Positions 27,953-51,467 of a stretch of 64,000 nt of DNA are shown here, piece after piece (positions within the stretch are counted from its first letter, which is position 1; each line of letters starts with the position of its first letter). The stretch spans positions 163,802,746 through 163,866,745 of the forward strand of contig CM073590.1 in NCBI GenBank assembly GCA_037074705.1. Direction: 5' to 3'. The stretch is from Zhengitettix transpicula (taxonomy: Eukaryota > Arthropoda > Insecta > Orthoptera > Tetrigidae). The notes beneath the pieces are model-generated. The model ran no database searches. It had not been told where the DNA came from and saw only the letters and a program-made list of their open reading frames with translations. The position numbers and the translations under genes were made by a program.

Positions 27953-28899
27953 TTGTAATAATTAAATATAATATGATTATGGCGTTTCTAAATGAAAGAA
28001 CTTAAGTGAAAACTATTAAACAAGATTTATTAACAATTTTGAAACAAGTATAAAATACACAAAATATTTGGGATCTCAGGGTCTTGAACTGGGTTTGATA
28101 AATGGCAGAATTTATATAATCAAAATTACATTTACTTTTTATGGAAATCAATGCGTCTGAACATAGACGAAATTTGTTGCGGAAGAAATAATACTAAAGA
28201 TTGAATTTAAACAATTTTAAATTTATCAAGAATTAAGGATCTCATTTTATCGATAATTAAATAATTAAAGAACGATCTGACTTTTATCTTTTAAACACGG
28301 TTTACAAATGATTTTAAAGTTTTTCTCTACTTACGGCCGCCCAGGTCTCTTTTTAGCTTTTCGTGCACAATTTTGGGGACGTCACTGATTCTAAGTACTC
28401 ACAGACTCTAAATGTTCACAGGCTCTAATTGGCGTTGTTTGTTAGTTGGTTTAACACAAATTGGTTGGTTCTCGATGCTTTACTGCAACCTGGATTTGTA
28501 GATCTCGTGACTTTAGTTGGAAATGGACTTCATTGGTTTGTCTATGGCCAGCATGATTAATCTACGCTCGACCACCGAATACACACTAGTTGCTCTGTCT
28601 CCTTCCCGACTGAATATTGCTTTACTTTTTAATATTTGAAAGCATGTTTGTGACTGGACCACATTCTTTCGTTCTGACTGTCGACTGTAAAACTTTTCGT
28701 CTGATCTATTCGCTGTCTGCTGCCCGACTGCACTGTTCGTCTCGTAAATTTTGAGCGCGTAAAAAACCTCTCGACCGATCAACAATGCTTTCTTTGCCTT
28801 GCCGGTTTGTTGCGGCGTCCGCTCTATATCCACTAATAATGAGTCCTCTACAATTCAACTTTTCAATTAGAACAATACCTTAATTATCAATTACTACAT
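27953..28899 (+). mobile_element. TTGTAAT-ended element, copy C1 (947 bp)
   Basis: Starts TTGTAATAATTAAATATAAT beside a short TATATA and ends ...CAATTACTAC. It matches the complement of 34790-35721 over its length (GGGATCTCAGGGTCTTGA, CTGGGTTTGATAAATGGC, GCCGCCCAGGTCTC, GTTGCGGCGTCCGCTCTATA) and part of 63725-64000. A GC-rich right half carries short minus-strand frames that are not recognisable. It shares internal landmarks with 18689-20049 and 32053-33141. Confidence 0.8.
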
Positions 28900-30099
28900 T
28901 ATTCTATAAACAACAGATTTTAAGTTTATTTAAAAATATACAGGACAATTGATAAAAATGAACGTCAATCTGATATACTTTTTGTTTCCGAACTAAATTG
29001 TTTCAGAAAACATTTAGAGAAAGAAATTACTAGTATGCAGTCAATTTTAATAAAAAAGGTAATTTACTTAGTTAAGACAATATTCTTTCTTATGCAAATT
29101 TATTTTACGCCTCGAAAATGTTGACAGGGTTTACCTCCAAAGTTTTGAATAAGTGTTGAATAAAGACTTCTCGGGATTCCTGCAGGGTAAACTCGTCGAC
29201 AGCACGCGTCGTTTCCACGACAGTCCACGTCGTTATATTTGCCATTTTATGACGAAGATTTTTACGTAGACAGTCAACTTAATATAAATATTAAGGTTGT
29301 CAACAATAAATAATTTTCTGATATTTATTCCCTGTCGACATATACGAAATAATGTCTAAATGCTAAAAGCAGAAAACAAACGCAGGAAAACAGAAGCAAC
29401 GTGGGCAATCTGTAAATTCTATTTAATACACATAGAATACACATAATACACATAGAAGGAAATTGCAATCTGTGAGCATAACAATTCATAATCGCGTCCG
29501 TAGTACTGAGTAACTATTACAAGTAAAGTTTGACATTGCTTGACAATTTTGCTATAATTAGTGATAATCTTTACAATTTCATAAATGTCGTTAAATAATG
29601 CTATACCGAAAAAGTGTACGCTGAGGCTGTGCTTAACTGTTCTGGGAACTGGACATTTCCTCTAGAGCCATAGCTATATTTGTTAACTTTATGCTATACT
29701 TTCCTAGGAAAGCTCTAGCAGCCGTATATACGACGTGATTTGGCGGACGTAATAAAACGGCCGTCCAGAGATGTAAACCTCAGGAGTTGCGCGCTTGTTT
29801 CGGACGTTAGTAGTCGCTTGGGGATTCGTTGTGCCAATATAACAAAGAACTTCCGAAATTATTACATTAAGCAATATTACTTATTATTAAAAACATTTTT
29901 CGTATTACAAATTGTAAATGTGAGCACATTATGTCTCTTTCTGTTGGAACAATTTCTTGCAATAGTGTCTCTTTAAATGTTTGAGAATGGTGAAACATGT
30001 CTTATTGTAATTTCAAATTTCAACAAAGAGAAATTCCTTATAGCAGTTTTACCCTAGGTAGATGACAAACTTCACTTTTTATATCTTTGTTCTTTACAT
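28900..30099. other. Intergenic, no gene seen
   Basis: AT-rich with two modestly GC-richer patches (29100-29260 and 29600-29830). No protein similarity recognised on either strand. Confidence 0.45.
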
Positions 30100-30925
30100 T
30101 ATATTATGTTTATAAAGTTAATAAGTAAAGCAGAGTGTTTGTATGTATGTTCGTTTGTATATTCCTTATACAAATCTATACCCGTGGAGAAAATTTCACC
30201 AAGTACACGTGTTATTTGCGACCAGGAAACAAACTCTTCCGGGGTGAGACACGTCTACCACCGCAGGAGCGGGGGTGGACGGGAGAGGAAATATTTAAAC
30301 ATGTTAAAACGGCCGATATTTGTGTCGGAAAAATATTTTTAGGAGACAAAGAGACAAATAGTGTTTCTACCGATATTATCTGCGTATAATTTCAACCCCT
30401 TATAGCATGGGAAACGAGCATTCTTAGGGGTGTGAGTGGAGGAGCGTTACAAGAAAATAACGCGAATAAAATCGTGATTTGGATGTTGTTATGGATGTTG
30501 CTGAGTTTAATTATGTCATAACCAAAAAACAACTGAGATTCGAGTGGAATACGGGTTTATGGATGTCGCTAAGTCAACTCGCGGGAATGGGAGGGGCTGG
30601 ACGGTGGTGGGCGGGCGTAGAAATTTTCAAACATGGTAAGCGGCCGATGTTTGCATTGAATAAATACTTTTTGTTTAACCCACAGTAGCGGGAATGGAAA
30701 TTTTTGAACATGTTAAAACGGCCGATGTATTTGTCGAATGAAACTTTTTCGGGGCCAATGAGTTCAACCGCTTTCAGTATAGGAGGTGAGCTCATTTATG
30801 GATAGGGTGTTCGAGGTACTTTACATAAAAATAACGCAAAAGCAACCGAGATTGGAGTCAAATCAGGAAATATGGTTATATGACAACCCGGGAAACGCTG
30901 GTTACCCAGCTAGTATATAATAAAA
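30100..30925 (+). repeat. Family G repeat with internal subrepeats
   Basis: About 0.8 kb, matched in inverted orientation by 51468-52375. The unit around ACATGTTAAAACGGCCGAT occurs three times (near 30299, 30629 and 30708), each followed by a TTTG-TCG-A-AATATTTTT type block. It ends with GACAACCCGGGAAACGCTGG-TTACCCAGCTAGT, a GC hairpin end common on dispersed arthropod repeats. No coding frame of note. It may be a retroelement 3' tail; class unknown. Confidence 0.75.
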
Positions 30926-32021
30926 TGGCGGTTTCCAATTAATATCTAAAAATTGTACCCACCCCAACTTCTCCTAGGGGAAAGGGGTCGAATTTGGTTT
31001 CATGGAAGTTTTTCCAAAATTATTAAACACGTTTTTTTTTCTTTTTCTTCGTGAAGTGTATATTTCGAGATACTAGACTGTTCCGTGACGTGACGTGCTG
31101 AAGTTTTTTTAAAATACTCCAAAACGCATCACGATATATACGTTGAGTTTTAGTACAAAAACATTCCTTGATGAAGATTATTTGTATGGTTTTGAGCACT
31201 GGATCACGATTATGTAATTCTGAGTCTACGAAGTGGAGGGGATACCTGCCTCGGAGGCTGGCGCAGAGATTATAAATGCATGTAATGTGACCTTCACTTT
31301 CGTTCGCGGCGTAGCATTTTTAGTACACGCTTTGTGAGGAATCTATATCACGGGTGCAGTGATTCACTGTGTTAGTGTATGCAAATGGTCTACTGAATTC
31401 AGAGTTGTTTTGTTTCCATGTTCATCTTCCCCGCATGTTATTAATTTCGTTATTTCTTTCCTGAATGCCGTGTTTTCGGACATTTGTTTTAGCTTTCACG
31501 GTTCCCTGGAAACATTCTTTCGCTATTCAAGGGAAATAAATGTACAAGGGAAGTGATTTTTTTTAGCAACTTCAGTATATATTTCCTCAATTCACCTGTA
31601 CATATTTACATCTCTAGAAATACCAAAGATATGCAACAATATTAGCTTGCCGCAGGAGAAACAGGTAAGAAAATACGATTTTTATGGTCCTTTTATACGT
31701 ATCCAATATACTCAGTAATTGGACATTCAGTTTCTTGGGTATACATTTACATTATTGGCGTATAAAATAACATGTTTTAGAATGCGAACTTATGTTCATA
31801 CATTACATTGCCTAGTTATGCTACCGTAATGACAAAACCTCAATTATTCCATTTAGAATTGAACATCATGGAATTATCATATACGTAATTGTTTCAAATT
31901 ACTTGGTAATTCTTTATGTAAGCAATTATAAATTTTATTTGTCAAACAAACTTTTTTTGTTAGTAATACCAAAATCAGTGTTCCTAACGAGCAAGGAGAA
32001 AATACTTGTAGGGTCTTTGTG

Positions 32022-32026
<5 letters not shown>
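30926..32026. other. Intergenic, no gene seen
   Basis: AT-rich sequence without recognisable repeat or exon. Confidence 0.45.

Positions 32027-32052
<26 letters not shown>
32027..32052. repeat. (TA)n microsatellite
   Basis: TA run of about 26 bp, left border of the element at 32053-33141. Confidence 0.95.
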
Positions 32053-32056
<4 letters not shown>

Positions 32057-33137
32057 AATAAACACCTTGATAGGTTAATTAAATGAATCAATTAACACAA
32101 AAACTATTAATTAAAATTTGAATGATAGTTAGCCACACGTTGAAGACGTCAAATCTATAATGATTAAAAAGGTGGTCTTAAATCATTGAAATAATTAACA
32201 AAATTAATTTAAGATTTAAATAAAAAAAATATTATTGTTGATAAATTTACATTGTATAAGATCTATTTTCCACGCCGAATTTCATCCAGTTAACAACAAA
32301 TACTTTAATTTTTCACTTATTAATTCGTGGCATTTTATGAAAATACAGTTCTTATATTATTACAATCAAATACGCCGAATCTCTATATATCAGGGTCATA
32401 ACTGGGTTTGATAAAAGAACACTCCAATTAAAACATTAACAATTCAATTCATTGAAGTTAAAGGAATACAAAATTAAAATACTAGAAACAAAAGAAAACG
32501 AATGAAAAGAAAAACGCGAACGAAATCTGACTATACCCTTTAATTATCGTTTACAATAATTAATAATTGTCTTGTACTAACGACAGTTCTTCTGGTACCA
32601 GTTTGGATTCTTCTTTCTTGAATTTGACACTCACTAAAACAGGCCATTCATTACTCACTGATTCTACACTTTAGAATTTGAATACGAGTGGTCGTTGCCC
32701 TCTCGTGTCTCTGCTATCCGGGAATCTGGATTAGTCCACCCTAAGCCGGTTGCCGGATGTAGATTTCCTCAAAGTCTCTCCTCGATGCGACAATTAGTTC
32801 AATTTGTGCAGCAAAAACTTTTGCTTCCAAATTGCGATTTTATGTGTCTCTCCGCCAAACTGCTTACTCGCGTTTTATATAAACTATCATGTCTCGCCGT
32901 TGGACCTCCTGGATAACACTATTCATGCTTTTATGTTAGCAAATTTTACCGTGTAATTACTTGATGTGAACCGATCTGTCTCGTATCTCCGTGCAGACTG
33001 ACTGTTCTCTAAGCGCGCGGTTTTTCAGTTTCCATTGTTAAACAAAGGAAAAACCCGCCCGGATTGTCGCCTTTACGCATTCGTACCGCTAACAATTTAA
33101 TTATTAAAAACCATTAATAGCCTGTTTAATTGGTATT

Positions 33138-33141
<4 letters not shown>
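32053..33141. mobile_element. TTGTAAT-ended element, copy D2 (1089 bp) between (TA)n runs
   Basis: Begins TTGTAATAAACACC and ends with the complement of TTGTAATACCAATT. TA runs lie on both sides. Internal landmarks GGGTCATAACTGGGTTTGAT, AATCTGACTATACCCTTTAA and CACTGATTCTACAC link it to 18689-20049 and 27953-28899. No transposase seen. Confidence 0.75.

Positions 33142-33187
<46 letters not shown>
33142..33187. repeat. (TA)n microsatellite
   Basis: TA run of about 46 bp, right border of copy D2. Confidence 0.97.
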
Positions 33188-33189
<2 letters not shown>

Positions 33190-34208
33190 ATAATGTTTCA
33201 GCAATCTGGTTTGCTATGGTTGGCTGTTTCAAAAACGCAAGAATCGTAAGAAAAACAAAACCAGGTGTCGAAATAAAATGATTTTGTGTCTTGAAGAAAC
33301 CCAAAAGGATTGCAATATTAAATTTAGCACTTATTTTGGTCCGATATTTGCTTTTTTATTTATCCAATTAATATATTTTTAACACAGACGTTTCATAGTT
33401 TATAATTTCTATATATAATTACATTTAGATACTCATAAGTTTAAATTTAACCAGTTAATCCTGTCATTTATAATTTTTATACTTGGAATTTTAAAAGTTA
33501 TAGTGGAAATAAATACAAAATTTAAAGCTTTTTGTTTACGTAAACTAGTTTAAATATATTGTTATTGGTTGACTCCGGGAGGAGAAACAATCGGTTACTT
33601 TATTCTCAGTTTCAACTGTAGATACTACCATAGGCGCGTCAAGGATTCAAACTTGACAGTTACCAATTGTTCATATGCCGCCGCCGTTAGTCTGCATGTG
33701 AGGACCCTTCAAGTCTTCGCCTCTGTATCTTATCTTATCGTTTCTATACGTCGCTAAAACAAGTAAGAAAGTCTATATATTCATCCCAAGGGCTGTAACC
33801 GGGATTAGAATGGTTATTTGGCGACTTGAACAACGTAATCTCATTGCTCAAGATAATTACATGTTTTTTAAAAATCTTAATTTCGGGAATGAACCACTTC
33901 TCCGCGTGCATCAAAGGTAAATTATTACCTCAGTCGCTAGATCATCGGATTCATTAACAGCCAGAGTCACGCCGTCGAGAACTTGCCAAGTTCGCAAACC
34001 ACTATAAAATGTTTAATACATCTGTATAAAAATTAAGGGATTCCCCAGAAACCGAGATAATTTTTTTTTGGTTATAAGATATACTTGTGTTGTAATTATA
34101 TATATTGTGAAATTACCCACCTTTCAGCGTTAAATAAGGCAGTCACCTATCGCTTGTCTGGTCTCGTCGAAATAATAACTATGAAATCTTCTGTTAAATA
34201 ATAACGAA

Positions 34209-34249
<41 letters not shown>

Positions 34250-34789
34250 CCTCTGTGAAATTTTATATATTGACAGAATTAAAGGTTTATTTTTAATACC
34301 TGTTTTAAATTGGATATAAATAGATAGAAAATATCGATTCAAATTTAAAAAATAGCGCACATGATAATATTTATAATTGTCAACAAGATCCTTGTTTATT
34401 TAAAACAGGAACACAATAAAGGTCACAAAAATATGAAATTAACACAATTGAAACCAAATTAAGGATTTAAAATTTTCAAAGTTGTAATATTTACTGTACG
34501 ATTGAAACCTTGATTTAATTTCCTATATTATTAAAAAAACAAAACGTTTAAAATTCAAATTTTGGAAAATTTAATTTTACTTAAGTTAATTTGACTGAAT
34601 TGAATTCAAGTCTTTAAGATGGAAAAATAAAAATTGGAAATTAAAAGGCATTAACTTTATATTCAAAAAGATTTAATATAAAAATTTAAAAGTATAAAAT
34701 TTAAATATTTCATGAATAAAATTCAATTAATTTATTTAATTTAAATCTTTAGAATTAATTCGGTAAGTCAGAGTAAATATATATATACA
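33188..34789. other. P450 upstream region, no coding exon
   Basis: AT-rich with one GC-richer island at 33580-33770 that ends in AACAA|GTAAGA (donor-like) and contains TCAGTT (33606-33611), an insect initiator-like match. This could be a leader exon of the P450 gene, but nothing in the window proves it. A (TA)n run lies at 34211-34247. Confidence 0.3.
34211..34247. repeat. (TA)n microsatellite
   Basis: TA run of about 37 bp. Confidence 0.96.
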
Positions 34790-35721
34790 TTGTAGTAATT
34801 GGTAATTAAGACATAGTTCTAATTGGAAAGTTGGATTGTAGAGGACCCATTATTAGTGGATATAGAGCGGACGCCGCAACAATCCGGCAAGACAAAGAAA
34901 ACATTGTTGGGCAGTTGAGAGAGTTTACGCGCTCAAAATGTAAGAGAAGAAGTTTTTACAGTTGGGCAGCGGACAGCGAACAGTTCGAAAGCTTTACAGT
35001 TGGGCAGCCAGAACGAAAGAATGTGGTCCAGTTACAAACATGCTTTTAAATATTGAAAAGTAAAGCAATCTTCAGTCGGGAAGGAGAGAGTGCAACTAAT
35101 GTTGTATTCGGTGGTCGAGCGAAAATTCATCATGCTGGCCATAGACAAATCAATGAAGGACCTTTTCAACTAAAGTTACGAGATCTGCAAATCCAGGTTG
35201 GAGTAAAGCATCGAGAACCTACCAATTTGTGTTAGACCAACTAACAAACTACGCCAATTAGAATTTGTTGACATTTAGAGTCTGTGAGTACTAGAATCAG
35301 TGATATCCCCAAATTTTGTGCACGAAAAACCTAAAATGAGACCTGGGCGGCCGTAAGTAGAGAAATCATTTGTAAACCACTTTTAAAAGATAAAAGTCAG
35401 ATCGTTTTTTAATTATTTAAATATCGATAAAATGAGATCGTTAATTCTTGATAAATTTAAAACTGTTTAAATTCAATCTGTAGTATTATTTCTTCTACAA
35501 CAAATTTCGTCTATGTTTCACACGCATTAACTTCCATAAAAGGTAAATGTAATTTTGATTGTATAAATTCAGCCATTTATCAAACCCAGATCAAGACCCT
35601 GAGATCCCAAATATTTTGTGTTTTAAAATTGATAATAAATTTTGTTTGTTCATTAAAGTTATTAGTGTATTTTATTAAAAGCGCCCATCTATTATCCATT
35701 ATTATATTTTAATTATTACAA
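34790..35721 (-). mobile_element. TTGTAAT-ended element, copy C2 (932 bp), inverted
   Basis: Begins TTGTAGTAATTGGTAATTAA after a short (TA)n run and ends with the complement of TTGTAATAATT. It is the reverse complement of C1 (27953-28899), with high similarity. Its right end lies only 140 bp before the P450 start codon, so it sits in the presumed 5' UTR intron or promoter. Confidence 0.8.
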
Positions 35722-35861
35722 CATATTTGTGTGTTTTTATATAATGTAATTCATGCTTCATCTCTAATGTATGTTTTATTTAGTTGCTCCAAACTTTTTA
35801 TTTCTATTAATAATTTAATTAACTTTAACTCACAAAACTTCACTGCAGGGATAACATTACG

Positions 35862-46465
<10,604 letters not shown>

Positions 46466-46496
46466 AAATACAAGTTTAATTTTAAGGAAATACATT

Positions 46497-46502
46497 ATTA
46501 AA
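46497..46502 (+). terminator. Possible P450 poly(A) signal
   Basis: An ATTAAA hexamer lies 32 bp after the stop; a second one follows near 46548. No AATAAA is seen close by. Confidence 0.35.
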
Positions 46503-46559
46503 ATAAGGAAACATCAGCCAATTTTAAGTCAGAAAAGGGAACTTATTAATATAAAATTA

Positions 46560-46602
46560 AACAATGTTTCGTCGCTTATTTGGTGACCTCATCAGGTTCA
46601 AG
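46560..46602 (-). ncRNA. Hammerhead-ribozyme-like motif with intact core box
   Basis: Minus strand: GAACCTGATGAGGTC, loop, GACGAAACATTGTT. The box CUGAUGA and the GAAA are both perfect, and the short stem III (C-G, then GUU) is present. Stem II is short and stem I does not pair well. It lies 95 bp after the P450 stop, in the likely 3' UTR or just past it. Confidence 0.5.
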
Positions 46603-46829
46603 TTTAAAACTAAAAAAGAAAAAAACAATTACATTGACTAGAATAACATTTTAAAGAAACATTTGGCAGAAAATTAAAAAACAATATAAAATTTGTTTCT
46701 GACTGCCGTGACCTAAATGTACAATTTATAACGAGAACGACCAGAAAATTGTTCATTCCGGCCAGGTCAGTCTGTAGAGAATGACCTGTCTGTTAAAACT
46801 TATATTGTTTTATTGTAAAATATTTAAGG

Positions 46830-49800
46830 GAATGGAGTGAGAAACAATATTCCATTTATTGCCAGAAAGTCTTATTTTTCCCCAATTCTGTACAATTCCT
46901 AAGGGTATTAATTTTTTATCACTAATTTTTGTCTTTTATTTGGTTACTTATTTTTCAAAGCAGTAAATGTTTATCACAGACGTTTTATAGTTACTGTATA
47001 ATTCCTGAAAAACATTATATTATTCCAATATTTTTTCCGCCAATCTTTTCGTGACTTAAAAAATGTTTAAAACTATGAACTGAAATTATTTTACGATTTT
47101 TTTTCTGAGCCGCAAACAAATAGTTTGAGCTGGATACAAAACGCAGACATATATCTTGGTCCACTTTGTGGTCGGGTGGGCTTGACGAAGGAAATGGAAT
47201 AAGTTTTGGAACGATCTCTGTTTCTCGTAGGGCAATAAGTAGAAGATTTATAATGCTCTGGCGAATAGAATCACATCTGACTTACTCACAGACGAAGGTA
47301 AACAGATAATAGCTTCAGACGACAACCACAGATGCGTCTTACGAAGATAAATCTAATGGCCGTTTAATTGAATGGCTTGCCTACAAACTTCCCTCGGGCA
47401 GCCTGGAGTAAAAGGGAAATCGTAGCAGGGAAGACAAAGGCGGCAGTCGAAGCAGCCTTATATACAGCTATTCATTTGATGAGGCAAAACAACGCAAATT
47501 TTACTGGTACACTCGGAAATTACAAGTAAACTACGTAAAAAATGTATGAGTTTTTTATTTCAGATGGAAAAGATGTAGATGAAATTAATTTTATTTGAAA
47601 TTTAATAAAATAACCTACTCATTCCCAGAAATTTTTTCCAAACTTATGCCTATGTTGTATGTACATACTGTAACATAAATTATATGTAACTTAACAGCAG
47701 AAAGAGTAAGCTGCCATAATATATCAATGAAGTGTCGCATTCATTTACCACCTAACCGGTGCCTGTTGACCAAGTATATGACTACTTTTACAAGAAATTA
47801 TGCATTTTTGGTCTGGTGGAGGAAATGTTTTTGGTAAAATAGATATTCCTATAATGAATAAAAATTTTGAAGTTATAGGACAATTTTTTCTATTTCGGAT
47901 GTTCTCTTCTTTTCTTGGTTCAGACAAATATTTGACGAGGATTCATCGATTGTAATTAAGATTCTCAGCAACTGAGCAAACTCGTAAAACGAAACTGGCA
48001 CCAGAAAAACACAATTTCAAAGGAAATTAGATTATGAAGTTACGACTCGAAGAAAGGCTAATTTCAAGAGGGAACTTTCTGTGATTTACGGATTAAGATG
48101 AATAACATATTTTATGTAAAATTTTAGTAGAGTCTGCGTGCTTGCTATATTTAATTTGAAATTCGCAAACAATTAAAAGATTCATCATAATCAGTGTAAT
48201 TTCTATTCTCCTCATTCATTTTTGTATATGAAAACAAAGGACAAACTATTCCTCAGTTTGTATGGTTTTTACAAAAACGATGAATTTATTGAGATATTTG
48301 GAATACTTTAAAAACTATGATAATATAATCAGTAATTGATTGTTGACTTTATGTCAACGTTCATAAATAAATTATGACTTCTGGTCAATTTCATTTAATT
48401 ATCAAAATGAGAAATATAATTCATTAAGTTGACTGTATCTTCAAAATTAAATAAGGAAGTAGCAATCATAAAAAAGACGTTTTCATGTTGTGCGAAATGC
48501 TTGGCTATAAAGAGAACATATAGGGACCGAAAAAAGGAAAACAATTGCTTATGAATTATCCTCTTAAAATTTTAGAAATTACCGTAGGTAGTGAAACTCT
48601 TTTGTACAGTATTTTAACAATTGATACTTAATTCTATTTAAGAAATACTCCAATGAATAATGTTGGAGACTCACTACAACAGGTTTTTGCTTTCAGCGTT
48701 TCAGAATATGTCTGTCACTGAACTCAAATAAAAGTTTTATTTAAGATTAATCTGTTTTAATAGTTATAAGAAACTTTTTTTACGAATATTATTTGTGGAA
48801 GTAAGTACTAATTGATCTCCAGGTAAATTATTCGTTATTAATTAGTTATAGGGTCTATGTACAAATAGGCAATTTTAAACACAATCTAAGATGTCAATTG
48901 TGATATATTATGGTCCTATTACTCATTCATATAATTTAGCTAAACATATTATTAATTATTTTGGAATTGTTTGTACCGTTGATGAACAGAAGTTACGTAT
49001 CAAAATATCGTAATAGGAACAATTTGATAGATAATACAGTTCTATTTCTGCTGATGTTTTTTTTTTAAATTGGATCTTTCACATATTTTAGGGTACAGAG
49101 TATTACATGATAATACCTTATGAAACTGTAATTTGTTTTAATACTACAGACGCAGGCAAATAAAAAGTTGACTTAATTCTGGTAATATGTGTTATAGTAA
49201 GGAATTGGGCTTGACGTGTTAGGTTGATCTGAATAAAATGAATTGTAATGTCGGAGAATCTATTTAAAAAATTGCTTTATTATATTTTTTCTAACGTCTT
49301 CCACATATTTTCCTTATAAAACTTTTTAATAGCGTAAGTAGAAAGAATAATAATACATAAGTTCTAGAATATCTGTTTTGTTCTGTACTGTTCTCCTTTT
49401 ACTAGGCAAGACCCGAAAAATTGTATTGACGCAAGATAATACGCAGAGCCGATTCAAAACCCCTCTTACGCTTGAGAGGTCAGAGTGGATTAAAATTTTA
49501 AAGTTTCTTTCTGATATATGGAATTACGCAACAAATATTATGATACTTTTGTGAAGTCAATATTAATTATTATTTCACAGTAACAATGTATGTCAGAGTG
49601 CCTTGAGTTATGCCAATTAGAATTTAAATGCATGACGGTGAGTGGAAATTGTCGAGAAATAGTTGAGGTAGCGCTGACAACCGAGAAATCGGAAACTCTT
49701 GTCAGTAGAACTGCTGTTGCCTCGCACATGCATGTACATACATAATACATGCAATCTCGTCTGCTCGCAATACCCTTGTTGGAACGTGTTAGGAACTCCC

Positions 49801-51465
49801 TTGGGCTCTCTTATCTTATCCCACGTCTCAACATGCGTAGTACAAACACAGAAATACATTATATACATTTGTTCACATATCGACGATGATATTGAAATTA
49901 CTGCTGAAGGGTTGGTGAAATGCCTCAAGCAAAAATAATATTAAGTGCTCTGCACCTCAATGTATTGCTTAAAAGGGAATTGACAATGTACGAAGAAGAA
50001 ATTAAATAATAAACTAAATTGGTAACATGTCAGTATATCAATAAATAAACTATTTCCTTCAGAAATTACAAAAGAATAAGAAAAATTCCCGCTTCTTAAT
50101 GGTTTATGACATTATATTTTGGAGTAATTCCACAGTAAACGAGTAGTCCAAAAGCGAGCGAGTAATTATGGTAACTCTAGGCCTACGTGTAAATATATAT
50201 TTATTTATATCTGTCTTGTCAATTTCTCAAAATTAATATTACCAAAATTACCTCTATCGAATTTAATACCCTTCACCAGACATATTGTATTCACTTAATA
50301 AATATAAAACTTAGTAAACTCTGTGATTTAATCACTCCAAACATAAATTTATTTCATATTACTTTATTATTTTTAATCTATAATTAAGTCACATATGGGC
50401 CATAAATTACTGCTGTATTGTGATAATTTTAATCTTTTATTAATGCTAAAAGCCCATATTTTTAATAGATTATATGGGTTTCATATGTATGAAAATACTA
50501 TATATATATATATATATATATATATGAGGGAAAAAAGTTTGGGTGTTTTACATTAAGCTATTAATTATAATTGTATATTCACAAAAATGTAAAATTTATG
50601 ATTATTATATAAACATGATTCCTTCTTTCGTGGATGTATAGTTTAATACCCGTAGTTTACGTTTTCAGTTGTATTTAATATTTGAATTGATAAAGTAAGC
50701 CCTATATATATGAATTACTATAAAATAAACAATTAAAAGTGTTAGATACAAGCTTCAGTTAAAATTTATAGTCATAATACTAATAAAAATAAATAAACGG
50801 TCATTGACTATTTTTAAATTTTATTACAAGAATTATTTTATTTACAAGAACGACGGATCTCTTCAGGTGTAACAATTTTTAATCTATAATTTATAAAGCA
50901 ATGATATATTTATTTATAAAAAGTTTTAAAGAAATTCAAATTATCTTATTTTATTTACTTACAACTTTATATGCAATCCTTTGTTCTATTAATAATTTTG
51001 AGAAAAGTATAATTTAGAGGCAAGGTCCTACTTCCTTGGTGATGCAACCGAAACGAAACTCTCAGGAAACTATGAAATATGGAAGAAAGAATGTATTGTT
51101 GACTGTTTTTGTTAACCACAACATTTACATTCTATTACTTGTATAAAATAATATATTATATAGTATCAGAATTTTTTTAAGAATATTAGTCTCAGATTTT
51201 GCATTTAAAGCGGCTGAAGTAGAACGCATGTGTAACACATCACTCGTCAATCTGGGAAAATATCTCATTTACCGGATTAATTATTAATTTTATTGGAACG
51301 CTAAACTGTTAAATTCTATAAATTCAAATTTTTAGGTGGGAAATATATAATAAACGATGGTTTAAATATGTTTAACACGAAACACCGTGCTCTAAAATGA
51401 TGGGGAGACTTAACAAATCGTGAGTAATGAGAAATATCTGACATTTAAAAATTATTAATTAACTA
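46830..51465. other. Intergenic, no gene seen
   Basis: AT-rich throughout. Slightly GC-richer islands at 47130-47450 and 49560-49930 contain no recognised exon. A (TA)n run is at 50502-50524. No recognisable mobile element in most of the stretch. Confidence 0.45.
50502..50524. repeat. (TA)n microsatellite
   Basis: TA run of about 23 bp. Confidence 0.93.
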
Positions 51466-51467
51466 GC

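Noticed and set aside
28513..28833. 106-codon minus-strand frame as a gene
   Set aside because: It lies in copy C1. The corresponding part of C2 is broken into several frames and no known domain is visible.
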